NCBI RefSeq assembly: GCF_020073745.1
Contig: NZ_JAIRAU010000044.1
Location: 149,485 to 213,484 of the forward strand
DNA: 64,000 nt
Source: Nannocystis pusilla
GTDB taxonomy: Bacteria > Myxococcota_A > Polyangia > Nannocystales > Nannocystaceae
Direction of reading: 5' to 3'
Position numbers and translations under genes: made by a program. Under the pieces are notes generated by a model. It saw only the letters and a program-made list of their open reading frames with translations. It was not told the origin of the DNA and searched no databases. Below are positions 8,685 to 17,613 of the stretch, one piece after another. Position 1 is the stretch's first letter. Each line of letters starts with the position of its first letter.

Positions 8685-10130
8685 TCATGAGTGAGCTCGG
8701 CGGAGGTTGTCGAGGGCTCGCCACCAGACATGCTGGAAGGGAAAGACCGAGCTGAGGGAAACGCAGATGCGGCGGACCGAGGTCGTGACGATCGCACCGA
8801 TCTTGAGCAGCCGCGTGCGGATCGTGGAGACCTGGGCGTGCGCGAGTTCGGTGCTGGCGAGGGCGATTCGGCGGAGCTCGTTCAGGATCATGTACGCGAC
8901 CGAGGAGAGCCAGAGGCGCAGTTGATTGGCCCGCAGCGTGTGCGCGCTGGTGCGGTCGGCGAAGAGGCCGAGTTGCTGCTCCTTGATCCGGTTCTCCATG
9001 TCGCCGCGGGCGCAGTACAGGTCCTCGTAGAGGCCGCGGGCGTCGTACTCGTCGCAGGACAGGTTGGTGGCGACGAAGCGCGGGTTCTCCTTGTCGGTCG
9101 TGTATTCGGCCTTGCCGATCACGCGACGTTCGCAGGACCAGGACCGGTTCGTCTCGTATCGGAAATCCTTGAAGACACGTGCGTTCTTGCCGGTGCGCTC
9201 GGCGATGGCGCGGGCCTCGTTCATGTCGTCGTCGATCTCCGCGATTAAGCGAGAGTTCTTCTGCAAGCCCAGGACGAAGAAGAGCCCGTTATCCTCGCAC
9301 CAGCGCATGATGTCGTCCCGACAGAAGCCCGAGTCGCCGCGCACGATGATCCGCGCGCCTGGCCAGCGCGCGAGGATCTGCGCGACGATCCGTTCGAGTT
9401 CCTCGACCGCGTGGCTGGCCGGCTGCTCGTTGGCGGTGTTCAGCGCGGCACCGAGGAGGAAGTCGCCGCAGAAGACGTACAGCGGCAGGTAGCAGTAGCC
9501 GTCATAGAAGCCGTGAAAGAAGCGGCCCTCCTGCTGACCGTGCACCGGGTCGTCGGTCGCGTCGAGATCGAGGACGATCTCCGCCGGCGGTTCAGCGTGC
9601 GCGGCGAGGAAGGTATCGACGAAGAGGCGCTGGATGGCGTGGTCGTCGTAACTGATCTTCTTGTAACGCTCGTCTCCCGCGACGCTCGGCGTCGCCAGCT
9701 CCAGGCGGTTCAGTGTGCTCTTGCCCGCCAGCGCGTGACCCCGGTCGCGCTCCCGCTTGCGCTGCTCGCCAGTCGGATCGGCCTTGCCGACCGCCAGCGC
9801 GAGCAAGGCGTCGTCGCGGAGTGTGTCGTGGTCGTTCAGATCCTCGTAGCCGCACAGCAGACCCAGCACGCGCTGCGCAAGCAGCTCCTCGACGGTGTGC
9901 TCGATGCGGCTCGGATCGCGGTGGTCCCGGAAGCAGGACGCAAACCTTCGAAACACACCTGAACTCTTGGTCAGCTCGCGCAGCAGCAGCAGACCGCCGT
10001 CCGAGCTGACCCGTCCCGCGTCGAACGCCGCCTCGACACGGCGTCGACCGGCAGGTTGAAAATCGAACTCGGCGCGGATACACCTTGTCGCGTTCCGGCC
10101 GTACCACTTGGTGAGAGCATCTCGTTTCAC
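8685..10130 (-). CDS. IS1380-family transposase
   Basis: A 481-residue DDE transposase of usual family length. It shows the N-terminal FDAGRVSSDGGLLLLREL block typical of IS1380 proteins, the first catalytic Asp region EIVLDLDATDDPVHG (about 190-205), and the second Asp in IIVRGDSGFCRDDIMRWCE (about 268-285). The C-terminal YCARGDMENRIKEQQLGLF carries the probable catalytic Glu, followed by the conserved ANQLRLWLSSVAYMIL. No frameshift is seen, so the element should be able to transpose. Its 3' flank (8463-8684) is non-coding. Confidence 0.95.
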   Translation of the reverse strand: MKRDALTKWYGRNATRCIRAEFDFQPAGRRRVEAAFDAGRVSSDGGLLLLRELTKSSGVFRRFASCFRDHRDPSRIEHTVEELLAQRVLGLLCGYEDLNDHDTLRDDALLALAVGKADPTGEQRKRERDRGHALAGKSTLNRLELATPSVAGDERYKKISYDDHAIQRLFVDTFLAAHAEPPAEIVLDLDATDDPVHGQQEGRFFHGFYDGYCYLPLYVFCGDFLLGAALNTANEQPASHAVEELERIVAQILARWPGARIIVRGDSGFCRDDIMRWCEDNGLFFVLGLQKNSRLIAEIDDDMNEARAIAERTGKNARVFKDFRYETNRSWSCERRVIGKAEYTTDKENPRFVATNLSCDEYDARGLYEDLYCARGDMENRIKEQQLGLFADRTSAHTLRANQLRLWLSSVAYMILNELRRIALASTELAHAQVSTIRTRLLKIGAIVTTSVRRICVSLSSVFPFQHVWWRALDNLRRAHS

Positions 10131-10169
10131 ACCCGCTCTAACTCGGGAAGTACGGCCGGAATTCCTATC

Positions 10170-10187
10170 CGTGGTGAGAAATCCGGG
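10170..10187 (-). repeat. Right terminal inverted repeat
   Basis: CGTGGTGAGAAATCCGGG, the exact reverse complement of the left end. It lies about 40 bp before the transposase start codon, so the transposase promoter must overlap or lie outside this end. Confidence 0.9.
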
Positions 10188-10461
10188 CTAGCGAGGGAAG
10201 CGACGCCCCGGTCCGCTGGACATGCGCCAGCGGCTCCTCGTCTCACCCAATTCTTCGCCGTCTGTCGCTGACACGGCTGGATGCGGACGAGCTGACGCCA
10301 TTTGGTGGTCGAGCCCGCAGCCGACCGCCTACACGCATGACTCGGGTCCTTCGCCGCATGTCTCCTCGCCATGCCCGACGCGCCCTGGAGCGCCCCGACT
10401 CCGCCGCTCCTCGTGGAGCGGCGGAGGTTCCATTGACTCTCACCCGCTCACGAGCTCAACG

Positions 10462-12600
10462 ATGCCTCGCCCGACGACCCCGAATACCACCACCACCCCA
10501 TTGTCCCCTCCGCGCCGGCGCCTGCTGGTGGCCGCCCGGCACGCCCATGACGCCGCAGCCCGCGGTCTGAAGCCGTTGTCCGCCCAACAACTCGATAATG
10601 CAGTGAACGGCATCCTCGGCCTCCCTGGCGTCACTCACGTGCGTGTGCTGCGACCCGGCGAGCGCCGGCTGCGCGCATTCGACGCGAACGGATTCGACGG
10701 CGCCGCCGCGTCCGTACACGTGATCGAGGCGAACGAGGACACCGCGTCACGGCTCAAACTACAGGCGTCGGTGTCTGACTCGCTGCTCGTCGAGGAGGAT
10801 GCCGCGCTGCGGTACGGCGCCGCAAGGCTCACTTTCCCCGCGGCGGTCTCGCCCGCCGATGCCGTGACGGCCGTCAACTTCCGCTTTCGCGTGCTCGGAT
10901 CGGACGACAGCCCTGTCTCCGGCGCGCAAGTGAACTTGCGGCTCGACTGCGTGAACCTGTCCGCCGTCACCGACGCGGCCGGGATCGCCGAGATCGCCGG
11001 CTACGTCGTGCCCGGCAGCACCGTCCAGTACCTGCAGATCCTGCCGCAGTACGGTTATTGGGACCTGTACGCGGAGAACCCCTCCCTACGCACGGACGCT
11101 GCCAACGAAGTGCGCCTGGCCTCGCTCGCGGCGGCCTTCCCCGGGTTCCCGCAGGGGTTCCGGCACGGGTGGGGCCAGAAGATGATGGGGCTCGACCAGC
11201 TCACGAAAGCACTGTCGGGGCGCGGCGTCCGGATCGCCGTCGTCGACTCAGGCGCCGACCGACGGCATCCCCAGCTCGGCCACCTCCGCACCGGGCTGGA
11301 CTTCACGGATCATGCGACTGCCGACTCCTGGGCGACGGACGACATCGGGCACGGCACGCACTGCGCGGGGATCATCGGCGCCGCCGGCCAGTCGGGCCTG
11401 GTCGGGTTCGCGCCCGAGGCCGAGATCCACGTCCTGAAGATCTTCCCCGACGGCCGTGTCAGCGGATTGCTGGACGCCCTCGAGTACTGCATCGAGGAAG
11501 GCATCGACCTCGTGAACCTGAGCCTCGGCACCGACGCGGTCTCGGAGCTCGTCGAGAGTCGGCTGGCAGAGTGCGTCGCGCACGGAGTCGCGTGCGTGGT
11601 CGCGGCGGGCAACTCCGGCGGGCCGGTGCAGTTCCCGGCCCGCTCGCGCCACGTCCTCGCGGTTGCGGCCGTCGGCGCGGCCTCGCAGGTGCAGCCCTGG
11701 AGCTGGGACGTCTCGCAGTACACGCCGCAGCTCGCCGCCGCCGACGGGGTCTTCAGTCCCCTGTTCAGTTGCTATGGGAGGGAAGTGGCGGTGGCTGCGC
11801 CCGGCGTCGGCATCGTCTCGACGTATCCGGGCGGGAGCTACAAGCCCGAATCGGGCACGTCGATGGCCGCCCCGCACGTGACGGGTCTCGCGGCCCTGCT
11901 GCTCGCCCACCACACCGACCTGCGGACGGGCTCCGCGGCGCAGCGGGGTCCGGCGCGGGTGCAGCAGCTCTTCACCCTGGTGCGTGACGCCGCGCGGAAC
12001 TATCCATTCGGAGCCGAGCGCGTCGGGGCCGGCGTGCCGACCCTCGATGGGCTCGAGGAGAAACTCGATGCGGCCCCGGCAGCCCGTGCGACCGAGGCGC
12101 CAGCGCTGGCGACAGCCAGCGCCGGGCCCCGGGCCCCGGGGAGGGATGCGACGGCATTCCTCCACACGCTGGCCGCTTCGCACGCCTCCACCCCGGCCGG
12201 ACAACTCGCGGCCCGTTTTCGAGCCCTCCGAGCCTCGCCGCTGCACGTGCGCACGACCTCCAGGACCGCGGCCGATGACGACGCTTCGACCGGCCCGTGC
12301 CCCTCGCCGCCCGCTCCGAGGTCCGAGGCGCGCCCCGTCGCGGCCGGCACGCCGGCGTCGCCGGAGGCTGCTGCGCTCTCCCGTGCGAACGGCGCCGGCG
12401 ACGAACCGACGGAGCTCCCCTCAGGGAGCCCACCCTCGACGGTCACCGACATCAGGGGGTTGTCGCCGGCCCAGGAAGCCGACGTCCGACGAATCGTCGA
12501 CGAAGCGATCGCATCGGCCCTCGAGCGCGACCGCGAAGCTCCCGTGCAGCGACATCACGCCGTCACGCGGTGCGATGGGCATCACGAGAGCGTCTCGTGA
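10462..12600 (+). CDS. Subtilisin-like serine protease (S8) with Ig-like N-terminal module
   Basis: A 712-residue protein. Residues 1-125 resemble a propeptide-like region, and about 135-200 form a beta-sandwich module of the carboxypeptidase-regulatory type (VNFRFRVLGSDDSPVSGAQVNLRL to GYVVPGSTVQYLQI). The S8 catalytic domain carries the full triad: Asp262 (AVVDSGAD), His297 (GHGTHCAG) and Ser467 (SGTSMAAPH), with oxyanion Asn in VVAAGNSGG. After residue 530 an Ala/Pro-rich linker leads to a short helical tail (LSPAQEADVRRIVDEAIASAL). The frame is open further upstream, but the ATG at 10462 starts the conserved part. No signal peptide is visible, so export, if any, uses another route. It may act on the repeat protein upstream or the small protein downstream; this is inferred from proximity only. 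Confidence 0.88.
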   Translation: MPRPTTPNTTTTPLSPPRRRLLVAARHAHDAAARGLKPLSAQQLDNAVNGILGLPGVTHVRVLRPGERRLRAFDANGFDGAAASVHVIEANEDTASRLKLQASVSDSLLVEEDAALRYGAARLTFPAAVSPADAVTAVNFRFRVLGSDDSPVSGAQVNLRLDCVNLSAVTDAAGIAEIAGYVVPGSTVQYLQILPQYGYWDLYAENPSLRTDAANEVRLASLAAAFPGFPQGFRHGWGQKMMGLDQLTKALSGRGVRIAVVDSGADRRHPQLGHLRTGLDFTDHATADSWATDDIGHGTHCAGIIGAAGQSGLVGFAPEAEIHVLKIFPDGRVSGLLDALEYCIEEGIDLVNLSLGTDAVSELVESRLAECVAHGVACVVAAGNSGGPVQFPARSRHVLAVAAVGAASQVQPWSWDVSQYTPQLAAADGVFSPLFSCYGREVAVAAPGVGIVSTYPGGSYKPESGTSMAAPHVTGLAALLLAHHTDLRTGSAAQRGPARVQQLFTLVRDAARNYPFGAERVGAGVPTLDGLEEKLDAAPAARATEAPALATASAGPRAPGRDATAFLHTLAASHASTPAGQLAARFRALRASPLHVRTTSRTAADDDASTGPCPSPPAPRSEARPVAAGTPASPEAAALSRANGAGDEPTELPSGSPPSTVTDIRGLSPAQEADVRRIVDEAIASALERDREAPVQRHHAVTRCDGHHESVS

Positions 12601-12678
12601 TCGACAGCACCGTTGGGCGACAATTCACGGGTTTCGCCCCCGTTCCGACCCTCTCACAGTGCGACTCGAGGATCAGAC

Positions 12679-12954
12679 ATGCCCATCACCCACATTCCAA
12701 GCCAGACCGAGATGAACTTCGCCGCTTCCACGCTCCGGGATTTCAGCATCAGAATTCAGCGGCTCAACCCGTTCGGGGCCGCGAGCTTCGTGGTGTACGA
12801 GACCAACAACCCCGGGAGAACTCTCGCTGCAGGGACGTGCCCGGCTCTCTCCGCAGCCCCGAATTTTGTCGAAGTCATGATTCGCCAAAATGTCGCGTTC
12901 ACGGTGCAATCGCTCGACGGCGAGCTCGCGGTGGAGGAACCGGGCAATAGGTAG
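12679..12954 (+). CDS. Small protein next to S8 protease, unknown function
   Basis: A 91-residue protein starting at the ATG at 12679, with GAGGA six bases upstream. Alternating hydrophobic and polar segments (DFSIRIQRLN, ASFVVYETNN, FVEVMIRQNVAFTVQSL) suggest a single beta-sandwich domain, and there is one Cys (TCPAL). There is no signal peptide and no recognised family. It lies 78 bp after the protease stop on the same strand and may be co-transcribed as a substrate, inhibitor or partner. That role is a guess from position. Confidence 0.65.
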   Translation: MPITHIPSQTEMNFAASTLRDFSIRIQRLNPFGAASFVVYETNNPGRTLAAGTCPALSAAPNFVEVMIRQNVAFTVQSLDGELAVEEPGNR

Positions 12955-13043
12955 CAAGGGAGCCTCGGCGACGGTCGCCGACCGCGAGGTCGACGACCGT
13001 CCGTGGGCGCGCGAATGCGGGCTCGGGCCCGGCGAGACGCGGA

Positions 13044-15503
13044 TCAGTTGGCGGCGCCGGGCGTGGGGGTGGGGACCTGCTTCCAGTCGGCCATCAGGCT
13101 GTTGGTGTCGACGCCGTTGGGGATGCGGGCGAGCGAGCCGTTGAACGGGCTCGTCTCGACGAGGTTGTGGGCCGGGCCCTCGAGCAGGCTGAAGGAGCCA
13201 TAGTCGGGGTTGTTGGCGAGCATGGTCGTTCCGCCGTACGAGACGGCGTCGATGAGCTGCTGGGTCGGCTTGTACACCAGGGCCACGCCGTCGGGGTTGC
13301 CGTTCTGGATGTTGTTGCTGGCCATGGTGAACTCGACCTTGAGCGCGCCTGCGGCCGGCTCGAGGGCCGGAGGGGCGAGCACGAGGTACTGGCCGGCGGC
13401 GAGCGTGGGGTGCACGGTGCCGAGGTCGATGTCGTCGCCGTATTTGACGCTGCCGTTCCCGTTGACGAGCACGACGTGGTGGCCGGCGAGGCTGACCGGG
13501 CCGCTCGAGACGTTCAAGATCTCGATGAACTCGGCCGGATCGGGGTTGGTCGATTGATCGTAGTCGACCTCGTTGATCACCAGGCACTGCGTGGGGCAGG
13601 AGCCGCCGCAGTCGACGCCGAGCTCGTCGCCGTCCTGCATGCCGTTGCCGCACTGGCCGGCGGTGCAGGCGTTGGTGCAGGCGTCGTTGTCGTCGTCGTT
13701 GCCGTCGTCGCAGTCCTCGTGGCCGGCCCAGACGAAGCCGTCGCCGCAGGTGGCGAGCTTGCACAGGTCGGTGCAGTCGTCGGTGGAGCCGTTCTTGCCG
13801 TCGTCGCAGTCCTCGACGCCCTGCTGGACGAAGGTGTCGCCGCAGGTGGCGTCCTTGCACTCGAGCACGCAGGCGTCGGTGTCGTTCTGGTTGCCGTCGT
13901 CGCACTCCTCGGCCAGCTCGTTGACGAAGCCGTCGTGGCAGACGTTGGGCTCGCAGGTGTCGAGGCAGGCGTCGCTGTTCGACAGGTTGCCGTCGTCGCA
14001 GGTCTCGCCCATCTGCTGGAAGCTGTCGCCGCAGGCGGGCAGGGTGCAGGCGAGGGTGCATTCGCCGGTGTTGTCGTTGTCCTCGCCGAGGTCGCACTCC
14101 TCGGCGGGCTGCTTGATGCCGTCGCCGCAGGTGGCGGGCTTGCAGGCGCTGGTGCACACGTCCTCGTCGGCGTTGCCGTCGTCGCAGCCCTCGCCGGGGC
14201 CCTGGTCGCCGTCGCCGCAGACGTTGGTGATGCAGCCGGCGCGGCAGGCCTTGCCGGGGCCGTTGTTGGGGCCGTCGTCGCACTGCTCGACGCCGGCCTG
14301 GATCAGGCCGTCGCCGCAGCTGGCGATCTGACAGTCGAGGGTGCAGGCGCCGGTGTTGCTGTTGTCGGGGCCCGCGTCGCAGGTCTCGCCTTCGCTCTCC
14401 TGGACGAAGCCGTCGCCGCAGCTGGGGGCGAGGCAGAGGTCGGTGCAGCCGTCGTCGGGGTCGCCGTCCATGCCGTCGTCGCAGTCCTCGCCCGGGTCGA
14501 CGATGCCGTTGCCGCACTCCTCGAGCTTGCAGGTCGGTGAGCAGCCGTCGCCGGGCTCGAGGTCGCCCTCGTCGCAGGCCTCGCCGGGGCCCTGGTCGCC
14601 GTCGCCGCAGACGTTGACGGTGCAGTCGGCCTTGCAGGTCTTGCCGGGGCCGTTGTCGGGGCCGCTGTCACATTCCTCGCTGCCGTCGCCGGTGTTGAAG
14701 ACGTGGTTGTCGCCGCAGGTGGCGGGCTTGCACTCGCTGGTGCAGGCGGCGTTGTCGGAGTTCTCGACGCCGTCGTCGCACTCCTCGCCGGCGCCGGGCT
14801 GGAGGTGGCCGTCGCTGCAGGTGGCGAGGGTGCAGGCCTCGGTGCACTCGTCGGTGCTGTCCATGTTGCCGTCGTCGCACTCCTCGTCGGCGGCGACGAT
14901 GCCGTCGCCGCACGAGGCGAGCGCGCACATGTTGGTGCAGGCGTCGTCGTCGGTCTGGTTGCCGTCGTCGCAGCCCTCGCCCGGGCCGACCTTGCCGTCG
15001 CCGCAGACGTTGTTGAGGCAGCCGGGGACGCAGCTGTTGTTGTCGGCGTTGTCGGCCCCGTCGTCGCACTCCTCGCCCGGGCCCTGGTCGCCGTCGCCGC
15101 AGACGTTGAGGACGCAGGCGGCGTTGCAGCTGTTGCCCGGGCCGTTGTCGGCCCCGTCGTCGCACTCCTCGCCGGCGTCCATGGTGCCGTCGCCACATAC
15201 GCCCTCACCGCCGGTGGTGGTGGTGGTGTCGGTGTCGGTCGTGTCCGTCGCGGTGGTGGTCGTGGTGGTGGTCTCGGTGTCGCCGGTGGTGACCGTGGTC
15301 GTCGGCGGCGACGTCGAGGTCGGCGGCTCGGCGGTGGTCGTCTCGGTCCCGCCGGTGGTGTCGGTGGTGGTGCCGGTGTCGGTCGTCGTCGCCGGCGTGT
15401 CCGGACAGCCCGTCAACCACAAGCAGCCGGCCAGACCGAGCGTCCAGCGCCGCGGCGTCGAATGTCGAGAAACGTCATGACCTATGATTGGAATGATGCG
15501 CAT
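13044..15503 (-). CDS. Cys-rich DUF4215-repeat lipoprotein with lamin-tail domain
   Basis: An 819-residue surface protein. The signal peptide ends at the lipobox WLTGC, followed by a Thr/Asp/Pro-rich linker (about 35-110). Then come 16 Cys-rich repeats of the DUF4215/myxococcus disulfide type (CGDGxxxxGEECDDGNxxxxDxCTxxC) plus a final variant (CGNGMQDGDELGVDCGG). The C-terminal about 190 residues form a lamin-tail domain (CLVINEVDYDQSTNPDPAEFIEIL). Asp residues within the repeats suggest calcium binding, and the Cys pairs suggest an extended disulfide-rich stalk. The ATG at 15503 is chosen for the signal peptide. The long, apparently open opposite strand is a shadow of the repeats. A role in surface display or adhesion is inferred. 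Confidence 0.92.
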   Translation of the reverse strand: MRIIPIIGHDVSRHSTPRRWTLGLAGCLWLTGCPDTPATTTDTGTTTDTTGGTETTTAEPPTSTSPPTTTVTTGDTETTTTTTTATDTTDTDTTTTTGGEGVCGDGTMDAGEECDDGADNGPGNSCNAACVLNVCGDGDQGPGEECDDGADNADNNSCVPGCLNNVCGDGKVGPGEGCDDGNQTDDDACTNMCALASCGDGIVAADEECDDGNMDSTDECTEACTLATCSDGHLQPGAGEECDDGVENSDNAACTSECKPATCGDNHVFNTGDGSEECDSGPDNGPGKTCKADCTVNVCGDGDQGPGEACDEGDLEPGDGCSPTCKLEECGNGIVDPGEDCDDGMDGDPDDGCTDLCLAPSCGDGFVQESEGETCDAGPDNSNTGACTLDCQIASCGDGLIQAGVEQCDDGPNNGPGKACRAGCITNVCGDGDQGPGEGCDDGNADEDVCTSACKPATCGDGIKQPAEECDLGEDNDNTGECTLACTLPACGDSFQQMGETCDDGNLSNSDACLDTCEPNVCHDGFVNELAEECDDGNQNDTDACVLECKDATCGDTFVQQGVEDCDDGKNGSTDDCTDLCKLATCGDGFVWAGHEDCDDGNDDDNDACTNACTAGQCGNGMQDGDELGVDCGGSCPTQCLVINEVDYDQSTNPDPAEFIEILNVSSGPVSLAGHHVVLVNGNGSVKYGDDIDLGTVHPTLAAGQYLVLAPPALEPAAGALKVEFTMASNNIQNGNPDGVALVYKPTQQLIDAVSYGGTTMLANNPDYGSFSLLEGPAHNLVETSPFNGSLARIPNGVDTNSLMADWKQVPTPTPGAAN

Positions 15504-16307
15504 CAATTGGCCTCGGATGGCGCGCACGCTACCACAAGCCCCCTGCACCGCCGCGCCGCGTTCGACGTGAGCGGAGGCCGAAGGCCGCGGCGGGTGCCGC
15601 CGCACCCAGGCGGGTGACGACACCGTCGCGACGCGTTCGCGAGTGTGCAGCCGACCGCGCTGCGCCCGGGCCCGGGCCCTGGACGGCGGCAGATGACGGA
15701 GCTGTCATGCGCGGCGAGGACGGGCGTGGCTGCAGATGCGGCAAAAATTCGGCCGGCGAAGATTCAGGCCGGTGGAGATCCCGGCCGGAACGGCGGCGGG
15801 GGTCGGACGCCGAGGGCCGCGAGGTCGCCCGGAAGGAGCGCGGGGGCCCGCGAGCGCCCGCCGAATCATCGGAGCCGGGCATTCATTACAGCAACCAGCC
15901 GTAGCTGCCGGGTTGCCCGACCTCGGCCCGCAGATCGCGAGTCCCATCGCGCGAGGTCCGGCTGCTGTTCACGCGCTACATGTTCTCCGGGACATGTGCG
16001 AAAGAGAATGAACATTGTCGGTCGGGGCGACCGATCGCCGGCTCGCAGGCGCGGGGCTCGGTCGGCGCGGCGAGGACTGGCGCGAGGGGCGAAGGAGCCG
16101 CGTGACGGCCGTGGAGCGCCGGCGCGCGACGGCGGGGGCGCGCGGCGACGGTACCGCCCGCGCCGGCCCCGCGTGAGGCGAGCAGGGTCGGGCAGGCGTC
16201 AAGTCTGCGCCGATCCAGCGCGTCGCCACCGGTGTTCGGCGGGCCCGGCGAGGACGGGCGGGGGTTGTGGGGTTACGGTCGATGGACCAGCGAGCAGGAG
16301 GAGGCCG
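15504..16307. other. Long intergenic region
   Basis: No supported gene is present: the open frames are short, Arg-rich and overlap on several strands. It contains one hairpin of the GACATGTC family (15978-15997). The promoters of the divergent lipoprotein and GlcG-like genes should lie here, but no clear elements were identified. Confidence 0.5.
15978..15997. terminator. ACATGT-family hairpin
   Basis: ACATGTTC, loop TCCG, GGACATGT: an 8-bp stem with one G-U wobble. It is a member of the dispersed family described in the findings. It lies in the divergent spacer between 15503 and 16308, far from any 3' end, so termination is less obvious here. Confidence 0.5.
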
Positions 16308-16805
16308 ATGGATCCGAGTGATCACAAAGAGAGCATGTCGCACCTGGCGGCGCAGACGGTGGTCCTCGCGGTGGTCGAGCGCGCGCGCGAGCTCGGCGTG
16401 CGCCAGGCGGTGGCGGTCCTCGACGCGAATGGCCTGCTCATGGCGTTCTGTCGCATGGAGGGCGCGCCGCTGATCAGCCGGGAGATGGCGCAGAACAAGG
16501 CGCTCACCGCATTGTTCGGACCGTCGGCGCGCGACCCGTTCGCGCGCGGCGGCGGCGATCCGGCGCTGCTGGCGAGCCCGTCGCAGCGGCCGCGGATCAC
16601 GCCGATCGGCGGCGGCTTGCCGGTCGTGGCCGGCGACGAGCGGATCGGGGCGATCGGGGTCAGCGGCGGGACGCTCGAGCAGGACATGGCGTGCGCGCAG
16701 GCGGGGCTGGCGGCGCTGCGCGAGGGCGGCTTCCTCGGCGATTCAGCGGGCGACGAAGGCGGCGAGCTCGGCGAGCGTCGGGCCGGTGGCGTCCGCGGCC
16801 GCTGA
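16308..16805 (+). CDS. GlcG/HbpS family (DUF336) protein
   Basis: A 165-residue protein of the GlcG/HbpS fold: MSHLAAQTVVLAVVERARELG, then AVAVLDANGLLMAFCRMEGAPLIS and the family's Ala/Lys motif (REMAQNKALTAL). The Gly-rich GGGLPVVAGDERIGAIGVSGGTLEQDMACAQAGL block near the C-terminus is typical. Family members bind haem, act as adducts of glycolate or propanediol loci, or have unknown roles; no partner gene here decides which. The ATG at 16308 has a strong AGGAGGAGG upstream. Its 3' end overlaps the 3' end of the convergent dehalogenase-like gene by 63 bp, so the last 20 residues are low-complexity. Confidence 0.82.
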   Translation: MDPSDHKESMSHLAAQTVVLAVVERARELGVRQAVAVLDANGLLMAFCRMEGAPLISREMAQNKALTALFGPSARDPFARGGGDPALLASPSQRPRITPIGGGLPVVAGDERIGAIGVSGGTLEQDMACAQAGLAALREGGFLGDSAGDEGGELGERRAGGVRGR

Positions 16806-17519
16806 CAGGGCCTCGGGCGCGACGCCGAGGCGGTTGAGCCAGAAGGTCGGAAAGCCGTACCAGGCGGCCCCGGCGGCGTCCCAGCCGCCGAAGGCGGCGA
16901 ATACGATCTGCTCGCGCGGGAGGCCGAGGACGGCGGGACCGAGAGCGTAAGCCCGCGGGCTCGGCTTGAAGGTGCGCGCGCGGTCGGTGCTGATCTCGGC
17001 GTCGAACAGCCCGGCGAGCCCGGCGTGGGCGAGCAGGCGCGAGAGCATGCCCGGCGAATAATTGGCGAGCGGGGCGAGGCGCAGGCCGGCCCGCCGCCAG
17101 GCCTCGAGGGCGGGGCGGGTGTCGGGCCACGGGGTGAGCTCGGAGCAGGCGGCGACGAGCCGGCGGCGATCGACCGCGGACAGCGAGAGGCCGCGCGCGC
17201 CCGCGGCGTAATCGAGGGCCTCGCCGGTGACGACCTCGAAGTCGCGGTACTGCCCGGCCGTGGCGCGGAGCCATGCATATTCGAACTGGCGGACCCGCCA
17301 ATCGCGGCACAGCTCCGCGGCCTGTCCGGGGGCGACGGCCTCGGCGACGCGCTCGACGCCGCGCGGGTCGAACAGGGTGAACAGGTCGAAGCAGATGCCG
17401 CGGATCTCGACGTTCTCGCGCGCGGGCGGCTGCGAGGCCGTCGGCGTGGATTTCGGCCGGCACGCGCCGAGCAGGCCGCCGGCGCCGGCGACCAGGCGGA
17501 GGAATTGGCGGCGAGACAT
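16743..17519 (-). CDS. Haloacid dehalogenase type II-like protein with Tat/lipoprotein signal
   Basis: A 258-residue HAD-superfamily protein related to L-2-haloacid dehalogenases. The N-terminus has a twin-arginine signal (SRRQFLRL) and a lipobox (LLGAC, Cys20), so it is probably exported folded and lipidated, unusual for this family. Motif I is ICFDLFTLFD with the nucleophilic Asp, motif II is LANYSPGML, motif III is the Lys in FKPSPRAY, and motif IV is FGGWDAAGAAWYGF. The substrate-contact region is altered from LSNGSP to LANYSP. Substrate unknown. It is divergent from the LysR regulator 95 bp away, which may control it. Confidence 0.85.
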   Translation of the reverse strand: MSRRQFLRLVAGAGGLLGACRPKSTPTASQPPARENVEIRGICFDLFTLFDPRGVERVAEAVAPGQAAELCRDWRVRQFEYAWLRATAGQYRDFEVVTGEALDYAAGARGLSLSAVDRRRLVAACSELTPWPDTRPALEAWRRAGLRLAPLANYSPGMLSRLLAHAGLAGLFDAEISTDRARTFKPSPRAYALGPAVLGLPREQIVFAAFGGWDAAGAAWYGFPTFWLNRLGVAPEALSAAADATGPTLAELAAFVAR

Positions 17520-17613
17520 GGCGTCGAGGATGATGGATCGCGACGCGGCGGTCGATTGGCGAACGGCGCACCGGGGGCATGCATTTGTGCATGGGGCCGG
17601 CTATGCTGGCGCG

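Larger units (their letters stand above)
8445..10187 (-). mobile_element. IS1380-family insertion sequence, complete
   Basis: A 1743-bp element with a single transposase gene on the minus strand and 18-bp perfect terminal inverted repeats. It is flanked on both sides by CTAG (8441-8444 and 10188-10191), consistent with a 4-bp target duplication. Because CTAG is itself palindromic, it could instead belong to the inverted repeat. The element sits between the repeat-protein gene and the protease gene and appears intact, so it is probably a recent insertion. Confidence 0.9.

Noticed and set aside
10222..10461. Upstream extension of the S8 protease
   Set aside because: The extra 80 residues are low-complexity, begin just past the insertion sequence and give no signal peptide; the ATG at 10462 is preferred.
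13167..15617. Long open frames on the plus strand opposite the DUF4215 gene
   Set aside because: They mirror the Cys/Asp-rich repeats of the minus-strand gene and encode only Val/Ala/Gly-rich sequence without domains.
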